This document shows positions 42,598 through 52,506 of a stretch of 64,000 nt of DNA, in pieces. Source of the stretch: Streptomyces hygroscopicus (GTDB lineage: Bacteria; Actinomycetota; Actinomycetes; Streptomycetales; Streptomycetaceae); the NCBI GenBank assembly GCA_002021875.1, contig CP018627.1, positions 11,904,001-11,968,000 on the forward strand, written 5' to 3'. Below the pieces are notes generated by a model. It saw nothing but the letters and a program-made list of their open reading frames with translations. It did no database searches and was not told the DNA's origin. The position numbers and the translations under genes were made by a program. Within the stretch, counting starts at the first letter, position 1. Every line of letters begins with the position of its first letter.

Positions 42598-43552
42598 TCA
42601 TGCGACGAGTGACAGCGTATGTGACGAGATCAGATGTTGTTCGAACTCGGCTGGTGTGAGGTAGCCGAGAGCAGAGTGACGGCGGCACCGGTTGTAGTAG
42701 GCCAGCCAGCAGAACAGCTCCAGTCGTGTCTGCGCCTTCGAGGTGAGACGCCGCCCGTGGAGCAACTCGCGTTTCATGCCCTGGAAGAACGACTCGGCCA
42801 GGGCATTGTCGTAACTTGAGCCGACGCGCCCCATGCTGCGGCGGATGCCGTGCCGGCGGCAGACCTCGGCGAAGGCCCGGCTGACGTACTGGGCGCCCCT
42901 GCCCGTGTGAAAGACGACTCCGTCGACCTGGCCGCCGCGGGCGGCGACCGCCATCTCGATCGCGTCGGTGACGAGCTCGGTGCGCATGTGGTCGGCGACG
43001 GACCAGCCGATCACGCGGCGCGAGCAGATGTCGATAACCGTCGCCAGGAACATCCACGACGAGCCAACAGCGATATACGTGATGTCGCCGCACCACCTGG
43101 TATTCAACGCCGTGGCGGTGAAGTCGCGCATGACCAGGTCCGGTGCGGGCGGGGCCATCTTGTCCGCGATCGTGGTCCGCTTACTGCGGCGCAGATGACG
43201 GCCGACGATGTGGTTGATGCGCATCAGCCGGGCGACACGCTTGCGGTTGATCTTCCTGCCCCGCGAGCGGAGTTCGGCGCAGGGCGGGGGTGTCGACGGG
43301 GAAGTGCACCTCCTTCCGGCCCCGCGAGCGGAGTTCGGCGTGGATCCGCGGGGCGCCGTAGGCGCCGTGGTGGTCTGCGTGGATCTGCCGGATCTCGGCG
43401 ACTGCCGCGGCCTGCTCGGCCTGGCGCGCGGCGCGGGCCGACGCGGTGGCCTGGTGCCGGTAGCAGCCGGAACGGGAGACGCCCAGGACCCGACATATCC
43501 GCTTCACGCCGAAGGCGGCGCGGTTCTCGGAGATGAAGTCCCAGCGGTGGGG
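42598..43552 (-). pseudogene. IS3 transposase OrfB, disrupted by a 61-base insertion
   Basis: The C-terminal part (from 43224) carries the integrase core: MRDFTATALNTRWCGDITYI, VVFHTGRGAQYVSRAFAEVC, NALAESFFQGMKRELLHG (D, D, E regions; the usual HSDRG is HTGRG here). The N-terminal part, VKRICRVLGVSRSGCYRHQ and DHHGAYGAPRIHAELRSRGR, lies in another frame. The sequence CCCCGCGAGCGGAGTTCGGC occurs twice, at 43259 and 43320, 61 bases apart, and this extra copy plus 40 unrelated bases breaks the frame. The likely altered second Asp region also argues against activity. Confidence 0.8.
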
Positions 43553-43554
43553 GC

Positions 43555-43905
43555 TCACTTCACCTCCCGAGCGAAATACGCGGCTGCCCGGCGCAGGATC
43601 TCCCGCTCCAGCTGCCACTCCCTCTCCGCCTTCAGCAGCCGCTGGTTCTCCGCCCGCAGCCGGGCCAGCTCTTCGGCCGGACTGGACGCACTGCCACCCG
43701 GCGGCTCGGGCGAGGGCCGGCCGGTGTCCTTGCGGACCCACGTGCGCAGCGTCTCCCCGGTGATCCCGAGATCCGCGGCCACCGCCGCATACGTGCGCTT
43801 GCCGCCGGACGCGCGGTACAGCGCGACGGCGTCCCTCCGGAACTCCTCCGGGTACGGAGACTTACGTCCCACCTGGACATCCCTCCCTGGACCATCAAGA
43901 TCCAT
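43555..43905 (-). CDS. IS3 transposase OrfA
   Basis: A 116-residue helix-turn-helix protein: YPEEFRRDAVALYRASGGKR, TYAAVAADLGITGETLRTWV, followed by a leucine-rich coiled coil (RLRAENQRLLKAEREWQLER). It binds the IS ends and normally gives OrfAB by a -1 ribosomal shift near the junction with OrfB. The start is taken at ATG 43905; a GTG further out lies in the inverted repeat. Confidence 0.82.
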   Translation of the reverse strand: MDLDGPGRDVQVGRKSPYPEEFRRDAVALYRASGGKRTYAAVAADLGITGETLRTWVRKDTGRPSPEPPGGSASSPAEELARLRAENQRLLKAEREWQLEREILRRAAAYFAREVK

Positions 43906-43923
43906 TGTCAGGGTGTCCACTCC

Positions 43924-44065
43924 AAAGGATCAGCCTCAGTTTAAATCCTCCCCCCGCAGGGCGGATTTGAAGGGCCATACCTTCATCCTCCGTACAGCAT
44001 CGCTACAAGAAGAGTTCCTACATACTTCTTCCTTTCGCGTTCAGGACACAACAACACCGTTGCGT
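43924..44065. other. Short intergenic stretch with a small hairpin
   Basis: AAATCC...GGATTT with an inner CCC/GGG pairing forms a short hairpin around 43943-43968. It may be an end of a lost IS200/605-type element, but nothing else supports this. Confidence 0.25.
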
Positions 44066-44069
44066 TTAC

Positions 44070-44540
44070 GTCCGTGAGCGGGTTCGCGAGCCCGTGCTCG
44101 AAGAACGCGATGGCGGTATGGATGGTGTAGTTCTGGCTGGTCGTGGGGTGTTGTCCGACGTTCGGCCCGTATTTGCTGGTGGGGTTCTTACGGGTGGGTG
44201 CCGGTGGCGGGCGGGGTGCAGGGCGTCGAGGACGGCCCGCCGCCGGGGACAGGACCCCGGTCGGCGCTGACCGGCCCGTTTCAGGTAGCGCCAGGTAATC
44301 GCCGGCTCGTCGGGCGCGGGCAGCAAGGTCCCGTCGACAGCCACGGTCCGCAGGCCCCGCCAGAAGGAGCAGGACCGGTTGCGGTGGGCGACGGGCCCGG
44401 CAAGCACCTCGAACGGTTCACTGCGGTGATGGAAGCGGTCCGGGTACCCCGCGCATCGGCCTGGGCACCCCCGTACCAGGCCGTCTTCTGCCGGGACAAA
44501 CCGGTGAACAGGTTCTGGATGGAGCCGCGTTCGCCCAGCG
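44070..44540 (-). pseudogene. IS4-like transposase remnant
   Basis: The minus strand contains FWRGLRTVAVDGTLLPAPDE and PAITWRYLKRAGQ, matching the first Asp region of IS4-type transposases (G-x-r-x-v-A-V-D-G), with a piece of C-terminal sequence (GPNVGQHPTTSQNYTIHTAI) in another frame nearer 44100. The middle of the gene is deleted. Confidence 0.6.
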
Positions 44541-44643
44541 AGTGATGACGGCATCATGCCGAGTGGTGGCCGGCTCACTGCCGGGCACACCAGCCCATGG
44601 GGGTCAGTATGAAGACACCGGGCAGTTGGGACGGTGTCACGGA

Positions 44644-46212
44644 TCAGCGAGGATTGTCGGGCGCGGGGACGGATCGGTAGGTGGACTGTTCTTCTTCGCC
44701 CTGTACAGAGGTACTCCGCTTCAGCATGAGGGTGATCGTCACCGCTGTGGCGGCGATGATAACCGCGGCGGTGACCGCTGTGAGGCGGTAGGCGTGGATG
44801 AAGGCGTCCTTGGCGGCGGCGGTGATGGCCTGGCCCACGTCGGGTTGGGCCTTGTGAGCAAGGGAAACGGCTTCGCCGATGGAGTCCGAGGCATTGTCCG
44901 GGACGGCTGCGTCGGTGGTGGGTGGCAGGGCGAAGGCGTGGCCGTACACCGCGGTGATAAGGCTGCCGAGCAGTGCGATGCCGAACCCGGCACCCAGTTC
45001 GTACGACACCGATTCGATCGAGGCCGCGGCTCCGGCCCGGTTTGGCGGGGCACCGGTCATGATCGCGTCGGAGGCCACCGCCTGGACCCCTCCGTGACCC
45101 GCACCGATCAGGATCAGACAGCCGGTGAGAGCCAGTGAGGTCCTGCCGCCGGCCCACAGAGCGATGCCCACGTACCCCAGGGCTGCCAGCCCGAGACCGG
45201 CGGGAATGATGACCGACACTCCGTACCGGGAGGAGAGCAGACCGGCCACAGGCGCGGCGGCGAACGCGGCGATCGGCATGGGGAGCAGAAAGACGCCTGC
45301 CTCCCAGGGTGACTTACCGGTCACGAACTGCAGATGCTGCGCCAGTTGGAGTTCGAAGCCGACGAGTACGAAGACCGGGAGGGTGGCCGCCATGACGCCG
45401 ATACGAAAGTGCTGTTCACGGAACAGGGCAAGGTCCAGCATGGGATGTTCGGAGCGGAGCTGGCGTCGCAGGAAAAATGCCGTGGCGGCGAGTCCGATCA
45501 CTCCGGGCACCCAGGTCTCGACGAGCGCCGAGCCCTGGTGCGTAGCTGATTTCACCGCGTACACGATGCCGACGGTCCCCACCACCGCGAGAACAGGGGA
45601 AGCGGCTTCCCAGGGTTCCTTGTCCTCGGGCACTTGATTGGTGAGCAGCGAGCGCACGAGGAAGACTGCTGCTGCGACAAGGGGGATGTTGATCAGGAAG
45701 ACGGCGCCCCACCAGTAGTGCGCCAGGATCAGACCGCCCGCCACTGGCCCCACGGCGGCGCCGCTCGCGGCGATCGCACTCCAGACACCGATAGCGAAGG
45801 CCCGCTCCCGGGGGTCGTGGAAGACCTGCCGGATGATGGCCAGGGTGGCAGGGATGATCATCGACGCTCCGACTGCCAGGGCGGCGCGCCCGACGATCAG
45901 CGCGGCGGGAACCGTGGACAGGGAGGACAGCCCGGAGGACACGCCGAAGACACCGAGCCCGGCCAGGAGCAGCCGCTGGTGCCCCACCCGGTCCCCGAGG
46001 GGGCCGGTGACCAGCACCAGCCCCACCATGACGAGGGGATAGACGTCCACAATCCACAGCAGTTCCCGGGCTGATGCTCCCAGTGCCTCCGTCAACGACG
46101 GCACGGCGACGTTCAGGATCGTCGCGTCCGCCGCGACCGGGAGAAAACACCCCGCGACCGTTGCCAGGATCAGCCAACGCCTGCTGTGGGCGCCCCTGCC
46201 ATCTGGGCTCAT
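44644..46212 (-). CDS. DHA2-family MFS exporter (14 TM)
   Basis: A 522-residue transporter of the QacA/EmrB type. It starts with an Arg-rich tail, then helix 1 AGCFLPVAADATILNVAVPS (D-x-T-I-x-N-V-A-L-P motif of the DHA2 group) and motif A GPLGDRVGHQRLLLAGLGVF. About 14 hydrophobic segments follow to a polar C-terminus. The ATG at 46212 is preferred to an upstream TTG that overlaps the previous stop. The gene lies 11 bases after an ATP-grasp ligase remnant, so the original operon may have made and exported a peptide-like or amino-acid-derived compound, or conferred resistance to it. Confidence 0.9.
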   Translation of the reverse strand: MSPDGRGAHSRRWLILATVAGCFLPVAADATILNVAVPSLTEALGASARELLWIVDVYPLVMVGLVLVTGPLGDRVGHQRLLLAGLGVFGVSSGLSSLSTVPAALIVGRAALAVGASMIIPATLAIIRQVFHDPRERAFAIGVWSAIAASGAAVGPVAGGLILAHYWWGAVFLINIPLVAAAVFLVRSLLTNQVPEDKEPWEAASPVLAVVGTVGIVYAVKSATHQGSALVETWVPGVIGLAATAFFLRRQLRSEHPMLDLALFREQHFRIGVMAATLPVFVLVGFELQLAQHLQFVTGKSPWEAGVFLLPMPIAAFAAAPVAGLLSSRYGVSVIIPAGLGLAALGYVGIALWAGGRTSLALTGCLILIGAGHGGVQAVASDAIMTGAPPNRAGAAASIESVSYELGAGFGIALLGSLITAVYGHAFALPPTTDAAVPDNASDSIGEAVSLAHKAQPDVGQAITAAAKDAFIHAYRLTAVTAAVIIAATAVTITLMLKRSTSVQGEEEQSTYRSVPAPDNPR

Positions 46213-46223
46213 GTTCTCTGACC

Positions 46224-46960
46224 TCAACCTTGCCGGATTCTTTCGTGGACCTGGCGGACCAGGTGATGGAACTCTGTCATCGATGACGCGTAGATCACTG
46301 TGCCCAGTCGTCCCTTGGTGAGACCGGACAGTTCACACGGCACAACCCCGCTCTTCGCGTGTGCCGGGGAGCGGACCAGAGGGCCCAGCAGGCTGACCGT
46401 TTCCTTCACCGACATGCCTTCAGGCAACCCTGCGAAGTCGAAGTTTCCGACGGTCCACGACTTCAGGTACTCGGGGCCGAAGAACAGCAGGCCGAAGTCG
46501 TGAAGGTGGGTGGAACCGGTACGCCGGGCGTTGAGGTCCAGCATGAAGACCTCGCCATCGGGCCTGGCGACAGCGTCGATCCCGAAGTGCCCCCGGTACC
46601 CGCGCCGTTGCAGCTCCTTGGCGTTGGCCCGTCCGCCCTCCAGAAAGTGCCGGTGCCAGGGCTGCTGGGCCAGTGATCCCGAGGTGACGTTTCTTACTAG
46701 CCGTGTAGGGCCGGCGAACAGCATTTCGCAAGCATGCGTCAGGTACGGAGTCTGATCGCAGGTGTCCGGGACGACGTACTCGACAGATGGAAAGACGATG
46801 CCCTGCCCCGTGATGTACTCCTCGACGACCATGAGATCGTCACCGTAGAACGGACTCTCCTCCAGCGCTCGGATGATCTTGTCCTGACGGTCTCCCGGCT
46901 GGAAAACCAGCAGTCCGACGCTCGCCTCGCCCTTGTCCGCTTTCACTATGGAGGAACGCC
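46224..46960 (-). pseudogene. ATP-grasp (PGM1-like peptide ligase) C-terminal half
   Basis: The C-terminal 240 residues of an ATP-grasp enzyme remain: SIVKADKGEASVGLLVFQPG (ATP-binding Lys), DDLMVVEEYITGQG, RRGYRGHFGIDAVARPDGEV and FMLDLNARRTGSTHLHDFG (Mg-binding D-x-N). The pattern fits peptide-ligase PGM1-related proteins with a pre-ATP-grasp domain, which is missing here: at about 46960 the sequence changes to the opposite-strand recombinase. It is separate from the ATP-grasp piece at 31.9-32.5 kb, because both contain the same central motifs. Confidence 0.75.
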
Positions 46961-46964
46961 CGGC

Positions 46965-47275
46965 GGCCAGCACGGGCGATGCTGAACCGGGCCAACGCTC
47001 TGCTCGGGGCCAACTGGACGCTTCACGATCTACGGCACACGGCCGCATACCGGATGGATCGGGACCCGGAGCTGGTGCTGACAGACGTGCAGTGGGTCCT
47101 CGGCCACGCTCACCTGACGGCCACGCAGATCTACGTGCCGGCCGGGCGCGATGAGATCGTCGAGGCGGTCCAGGCGCACCATCAGCGGCAGGAGCGGCTG
47201 GCCCGGGTTCCGACGGTGCCAGCGGCCGGTTACCGGGCTCTGTCCCTGAGCGACCTGTTCGGAGGCTCGTGGTGA
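46965..47275 (+). pseudogene. Tyrosine recombinase C-terminal domain
   Basis: ARAMLNRANALLGANWTLHD, LRHTAAYRMDRDPELVLTDV and QWVLGHAHLTATQIYVP carry the H-x-x-R, G-H and Tyr catalytic residues of a phage-type integrase. The N-terminal and core parts are gone. The stop overlaps the start of the next recombinase gene (GTGGTGA), as in multi-recombinase elements of the Tn554/RIT type. Confidence 0.78.
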
Positions 47276-49106
47276 GGGCCCGCATCCGGCATCTGAGCGG
47301 GGCATCGGCCGCGGGCCTCGGGGAGCGGTCGCCGGTTCCTCAGGCCGCTGGGGGGCCGTTGGAACGGGCCCGGGCGCGGTTCCCGGCCCGGGAGGCCGGG
47401 ACGAGGTGGCCCATGACGTGCAAGTCTGCCGAGGAGGTGATGGCGGCTCTGCAGCTGCCGCCGTTTGACGCGGGCAACAGGAACACACAGTGGTTCCGGA
47501 ATGCGGGAGCGCGCGCGATCCTCGGATGGCTGGAGAGCTTTCCAGGGGGTCGAGCTGGCAGGAGCGGTGGGAGACGTCCCCGGCGTCGGCCTGTCCGCGC
47601 CGGTGGACGCAGGAAGGGCGCTCCTGGGTCACCGAGGTGCGGTGGGCGACCGTACAGGCTGGGCTGCTGTTGCTGGCTTGCGGGGATGTGGTGCGTTTGC
47701 CGCTGGCCTGGCTGGTCGGGCACCAGAGCACCCATCTGCGGGACTACGCCGAGGAGGTCCGTGATCCGGTCGGCTTCGCGCAGCTGAAGGCGTATGTCGA
47801 TCCGGGGCGGTGGACGGCGCTCGGGGGCATGAAGGCCCGCCTGGCACTGGCCCGGATCATCCTCGCCAAGGGCGGAGGGCTGGCGGATATCACCGTGGGC
47901 GACGCGATCGAGTACGACACCGTGCTACGGGAGGCCCGGGCAGCCGTGGTAACGGAAGCAGCCTGTTCTACTCCTGGCTGCGGGAGCTGGGGCACCTGTT
48001 GGCGGACGCTCCCGCGACCTTGCGGCACCTCGGCCGGGTCACCGGCCAGCTCACCTGCGAGCAGCTGGTGGACCGGCACGGCGTGGCCTGCGCGCCGATC
48101 CGGCGGTTGCTGATCGACTACCTGGAGGAGCGTCGCCCCCGGCTGGATTACAGCTCGCTGGACAACCTGGCCCGCAATCTGACCAGGAACTTCTGGTCCG
48201 ACCTGGAGCGTCACCACCCCGGCATCGCCTCCTTCGACCTTCCGCCCGAGGTGGTCGCCGGGTGGAAGGAACGCCTGCGGACCCGGATCCAGCGGCGACG
48301 GCGCTCGGACGGCACGGTGGAGGAGACAGTGGTCGAACGGGCCGACCGGGCCATGCTGATGATGTCCGTGCGCGCGTTCTACCTGGACATCGCCCGCTGG
48401 GCGGTGGAGGAGCCAGCCCGGTGGGGACCATGGGCTGCCCCGTGCCCGATCAAGGAAGCGGAGACCTTGAACGGCAAGCGCAACAAGCGAGTCAAGGCCC
48501 GTATGGACCAGCGCACGCGCGAACGCCTCCCGGCCCTGGAGACGTTCGCGCGCGGCCATGGACCACCATCACCACCGCCTGGCCGGCCTGGAAGCCCTGC
48601 GCGCCGCGCCGCCGGGCGCAACCTTCACCGTCGACGGCGCCGTCTTCGTCCGCACTATGAACCCCGCTGGCGCCAGTGCCCGCGACACGGAGGGGACTCT
48701 CATCTATTTCGACCTCGCCGAGCACCGAGCGTTCTGGGCCTGGGCCACGGTGGAATTCCTCCGCCATACCGGCGCCCGCATCGAGGAAATGCTGGAGACC
48801 AGCCACCACGCCCTGATCCAGTACCGTCTGCCCACCACCGGCGAGATCGTCCCCCTGCTCCAGATCGCCCCATCCAAGACCGACCAGGAGCGCGTCATCC
48901 TGGTCAGCCCAGAACTCGCCGATGTCCTGTCCGCGATCATCCGCCGGGTCCGCGACCGGCGCACGGGCGCCATCCCGCTGCTTGCCGCCTACAACTACGA
49001 GGAACGCATCTGGAACCCGCCAGCTCCCCTGCTGTTCCAGTGGGACCGCGCGGGAGAACCCTCCAGCATGAACGGCGAATTCATCCGCCGCGCCTTAGCT
49101 TGTCTT
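47269..49106 (+). pseudogene. Second large tyrosine recombinase, three frameshifts and a lost end
   Basis: Homologous-looking sequence runs through four frames: MTCKSAEEVMAALQLPPFDA to about 47552; SSWQERWETSPAS and GLLLLACGDVVRLPLAWLVG to about 47945; SRGNGSSLFYSWLRELGHLL to about 48556; then MDHHHHRLAGLEALRAAPPG and FWAWATVEFLRHTGARIEEM to about 49100. The last piece shows the catalytic Arg region (H-T-G-A-R-I-E-E). The final H-x-x-R and Tyr block is missing because the sequence changes to the acetyltransferase region. With the preceding gene it marks a dead multi-recombinase transposon. Confidence 0.75.
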
Positions 49107-49814
49107 TTAACGTGCGGTCCAGATCCAGCCCAGTGGGGTGAGGCCGAGTGCGCGGGCGACGGATTGGGAGGCGTGGTTGTCTGCGGTGGTGCTGTAGAAG
49201 AGCACGGTCTTGTTGCGGTGCTCACGCTGGGACCAGGCGGCTACGACGGTCGGTGCGAGGCGCTTGCCGCGGAAGTCGGGGCGGGTCCAGATGCCTGCCT
49301 CTGCGGCGGTGGCGTTCGACGCGGGTGTGAAGCAGATCGACACCGGCTCCCGTTCGTGGACGGCCATGGCCCACTCACCCATGCGCCCGTTGATCAGTTC
49401 GTTCCACTCGTCGGGCTGCCAGTTGTCCGGCCGGATCAGGTGTTGGGCGGTGCGCTGGCCGTCGGCGGTGGAGACGGTGATCGGCAGCGGGGCTGGGTCT
49501 GGGACGGCGAGACGGTCCGGGAAGACGAAACACGGGCCGCCCTCGACGGACACCGTCCGGTCGTCAAGGGATGCGACCAGACAGTGAAGTGCGTCGGGTA
49601 GACGACCGGGGCTGTAATCCTGCTCCATGCCGTCGATGGAGTTGGGGAGCGCGAGTCCGGGCGAGAGTGCCAGGCGACGTGCGTGAGGGGACCATGCCCA
49701 CACCGCGAGCAGGGAAGGGTCTCTGAGGGCTGCTTGCGGGGTGCCCGGGTCCGGTGCGAGGCCGTAGTTCGCGTCGATCTCCAGGGCCAGCAGGCGTCCT
49801 TCGTCCCAACTCAT
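49107..49814 (-). CDS. GNAT-family N-acetyltransferase
   Basis: A 235-residue protein whose C-terminal half has the GNAT fold: EAGIWTRPDFRGKRLAPTVV (motif A, R-G-x-x-L-A), AAWSQREHRNKTVLFYSTTA, DNHASQSVARALGLTPLGWI. The N-terminal half is a separate alpha/beta part of unknown role. The pattern fits the common Streptomyces group of acetyltransferases without assigned acceptors. It stands between the dead recombinase and a dead transposase, each on the other strand, and looks intact. Its stop coincides with the break in the recombinase gene. Confidence 0.86.
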   Translation of the reverse strand: MSWDEGRLLALEIDANYGLAPDPGTPQAALRDPSLLAVWAWSPHARRLALSPGLALPNSIDGMEQDYSPGRLPDALHCLVASLDDRTVSVEGGPCFVFPDRLAVPDPAPLPITVSTADGQRTAQHLIRPDNWQPDEWNELINGRMGEWAMAVHEREPVSICFTPASNATAAEAGIWTRPDFRGKRLAPTVVAAWSQREHRNKTVLFYSTTADNHASQSVARALGLTPLGWIWTAR

Positions 49815-49930
49815 GGCAAGAGGCTAGCTTCGCTGGACGGCCCGGGCAGAAGAGTTTCCTCCAAGGAGACAGTGGTGCGGCCCTGGTGTGATCATGTGCG
49901 CTGTCGAGACGCTGGTGATCAACCAAGGCC

Positions 49931-51085
49931 GTGAGAGTGTGTCTGCTGAACAACCCTGCCCGCATCGAGTCCCTGATGATGTTGTCCCGGTTCCGGACCG
50001 ACTTCTACGGCTGCTTACCCGCCCGCGGGGATGCGCTGTTCGAGCTGACCGACGCGATCCTGTGTGCCGACGGGCCGGTGAGGTCCCTGGTAGGGCTGGC
50101 TCTGGCCCCAGAACACCGCCGTGGGCACGGTGCTCTCTATGCAGGCCTGAATCAGGGCCGGGTGGATGTGGGCCGACTGCGCCGGGCGCTGGTCTCGGTG
50201 CCGTTGCCGAGGGCAGCTGATGGGCGCCTGGTCCTGGCGGTGGACATCTCACCGTGGCTGCGTCCGGACGCCGACACCGCCCCTGACCGGTGCTTTTGCG
50301 TACGGGTACGGCGAGAACAAGCACCTGATGATTCCGGGCTGGCCGTACTCGGTCGTTGCCGCACTGGAGACCGGGAGGACGTCGTGGACAGCGATCCTGG
50401 ACGCCGTTCGGCTGGCGCCCGGCGCCGACGTCGCGGCGGTGACCACCGCGCAGATCCGGGAGGTCATCGAGCGGCTGGTGGCCTCCGGCCAGTGGACGGA
50501 CGGCGACCCAGACGTGCTGGTGGTGGTCGACGCCGGTTACGACGCCCCGCGGCAGACCCACCTGCTGGCCGACCTGCCCGTTGAGATCCTAGGCCGGACG
50601 CGGTCGGACAGGGTGATGCGTCGGCCGACGCCGCCGCGGGTCTATGACCCCAAGGGGGCCGGCCGCCCAAGCACGGCGGCGAGTTCGTCTTCGGCCAGCC
50701 CGGCACCTGGAGCGCCGAGCACGTGGTGACAGTCACGGACACCCGCCTCTATGGGAAGGCGACCGCGCAGGCATGGGACCGGCTCCACCCCCGGCTGACT
50801 CGCCGGGCCGCGTGGATCGAGCACTCCGCTGAGTTGCCCATTATCGAGGGCACCGTGATCCGGCTGGAGGTGTCCTACCTGCCGTCCGGCGCCGAGCCGA
50901 AGCCGGTCTGGCTGTGGTGGTCCAAGACCGGTGCGACCGCGGCCGACGTCGACCGTTGCTGGCAGGCGTTCCTACGACGGTTCGACGTCGAGCACACCTT
51001 CCGGATGATGAAGCAGACCCTGGGCTGGACTGCCCCCAGGCTCCGCGGCACCCGCCGCCACCGAATACCTGACCCGTCTTGAAGC
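49931..51085 (+). pseudogene. Transposase of an uncharacterised Streptomyces family, frameshifted
   Basis: Three frames carry the protein: CLLNNPARIESLMMLSRFRT, DGRLVLAVDISPWLRPDADT (first Asp) to about 50290; YGYGENKHLMIPGWPYSVVA, DVLVVVDAGYDAPRQTHLLA (second Asp) to about 50660; then AWIEHSAELPIIEGTVIRLE and FLRRFDVEHTFRMMKQTLGW (Glu) to about 51045. The layout resembles DDE transposases of a Streptomyces family usually annotated as putative transposase. Two frameshifts and a lost C-terminus make it inactive. Confidence 0.7.
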
Positions 51086-51564
51086 CGGACAAGCCTAACC
51101 TCGCCCGCCGTCGCCCTGCGCCAGCGACTCCAGGCACTGACCAGCGGTTGAAGATGCAGCAGCTCGCCAGCGCTGCCGGGTGTTGGCCGCGGCCACGCCT
51201 CCGGCCGGTCACCTCTCGCGCCCCCGCCGCACCGGTGTGGGCGCTGCTGCGTGCGCGGCGGGGCAGGCAGACAACTGTCCGGGCACTCCCATGCCAGAGC
51301 GAGGCGCCGGCCCGTCGCCTCCCCACCATGATCGGAGAGCCCTATGACCGCCGCCACACCGGAGCTGGCCGCCGACGCCTTCGACCCCACCTCCGCCACG
51401 GAGACTGAGGCCCTGGTGCGCATGTTCAGCCACAGTGGCGGGGTGGTGCGGACTGGCCGGTCCGCTTCCTGGGCCGCTTGCGGGGACGAGCCCTGCTGGG
51501 GCTCCCACCGACCAATGCAGCCTCTCATCTACGGCGGTCACCAGACGTCGTCCCGAGAAAGCCG
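51086..51564. other. Stretch without a firm gene
   Basis: An open frame starting at 51344 on the plus strand (TAATPELAADAFDPTSATET, EALVRMFSHSGGVV) begins like a real protein but loses coding character after about 45 residues. It may be the truncated start of an unknown gene. The remainder looks like transposase flank. Confidence 0.35.
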
Positions 51565-52359
51565 TTATGGCACAAGGGTGATGCCCCCGTCGACGCGCAG
51601 GTCGATCCCGTTGATGTAGCCGGCCAACGGACTGGCCAGAAATGCAACCGCTGCCGCGATGTCCGCCGCAGTGCCCAGCCGCCCCGTCGGGTTCGGGGCG
51701 TACTCGGCCACCACCAGCGGCTCCAACTGCGTCCACTGCTCCGGCCAGCCCCGCGCAGCCGCCCCATCTTCGAACATCTGCCGCATTCCGTCGGTGACAA
51801 TTACCCCAGGGCTCAGTGTGTTTGCGGTGATACCGGATCCGGCCAGATGCCGGGCCAAGCTGGTGGTCATGTTGACCACGGCGGCCTTCGCCGCCGAGTA
51901 CTCGACCATGTTCGGCAACGGAGTCGTCGCGGCCCGGCTGCCCATGTTGACAATCCGCCCCCATCCGCGCTCGCGCATCTGAGGCACCAGGGCCCGGATC
52001 ATCCGTACGGCGGATACGACGTTGCCGTTCACCGCATCCAGCCACGCGGCCGGCTCCGCACTCTCCCAGTCATGCTCAACGAATGGACCGGCGTTGTTGA
52101 CCAGTACCTCCACACCCCACTCGCGAGCCCGCTGGGCCACCTCCCAGGCACCCTCGTCCTCAGTAAGGTCACCGAGCACGACATCCGCCACCCCGCCGGT
52201 GTCGTTCAACTCCGCCGCAACCTCGCCAGCACGCACGGGGTTGCGGCCATGCACCAACACAGCGCACCCTTCATCGGCCAGCCGCCGGGCCACTGCCGCA
52301 CCGATGCCCCCGCTGCTCGCCGTTACCAACGCGCGGCGCCCCGCAAGATTAAGATCCAT
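51565..52359 (-). CDS. Short-chain dehydrogenase/reductase (SDR) family oxidoreductase
   Basis: A 264-residue classical SDR: cofactor motif TASSGGIGAAVARRLADEGC near residue 12 (T-G-x-x-x-G-I-G form), NNAGPF near residue 90, the catalytic Ser in NMGSRAATT and Y-x-x-x-K as YSAAKAA, ending with AGYINGIDLRVDGGITLVP. The HGRN after strand 2 suggests NADP use. It lies alone between transposase debris and an ISL3 element. The ATG at 52359 is the best start because the Rossmann strand begins directly after it. The substrate is unknown. Confidence 0.92.
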   Translation of the reverse strand: MDLNLAGRRALVTASSGGIGAAVARRLADEGCAVLVHGRNPVRAGEVAAELNDTGGVADVVLGDLTEDEGAWEVAQRAREWGVEVLVNNAGPFVEHDWESAEPAAWLDAVNGNVVSAVRMIRALVPQMRERGWGRIVNMGSRAATTPLPNMVEYSAAKAAVVNMTTSLARHLAGSGITANTLSPGVIVTDGMRQMFEDGAAARGWPEQWTQLEPLVVAEYAPNPTGRLGTAADIAAAVAFLASPLAGYINGIDLRVDGGITLVP

Positions 52360-52506
52360 GTTCCGGCAGGCTAGGCCACGCCTGTGACATTCCCGTCGAA
52401 CAGGCGAGTTCACGAGGCGCCATCAAGATCAATAACTACGCCGCGTGCCTGCTCCACAAAAGATGAGCTGGAACCCAAACTCATCGACAAGTGACGTCAC
52501 TACTGC

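Larger units (their letters stand above)
42581..43923 (-). mobile_element. IS3-family insertion sequence, about 1.34 kb
   Basis: Terminal inverted repeats with a shared core GGAGTGGACACC lie at 42581-42592 and, inverted, at 43912-43923. Between them are OrfA and OrfB of an IS3-type transposase on the minus strand. I see no target duplication directly beside these cores. OrfB is damaged by a 61-base duplication-insertion, so the element cannot move by itself. Confidence 0.82.

Noticed and set aside
43943..43968. Hairpin as a full IS200/605 end
   Set aside because: No TnpA or TnpB sequence and no matching second end lie nearby.
31871..46960. Idea that the two ATP-grasp pieces are halves of one gene split by insertion
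   Set aside because: Both pieces contain the central ATP-binding Lys loop and EEY strand, so they overlap and come from two different genes.
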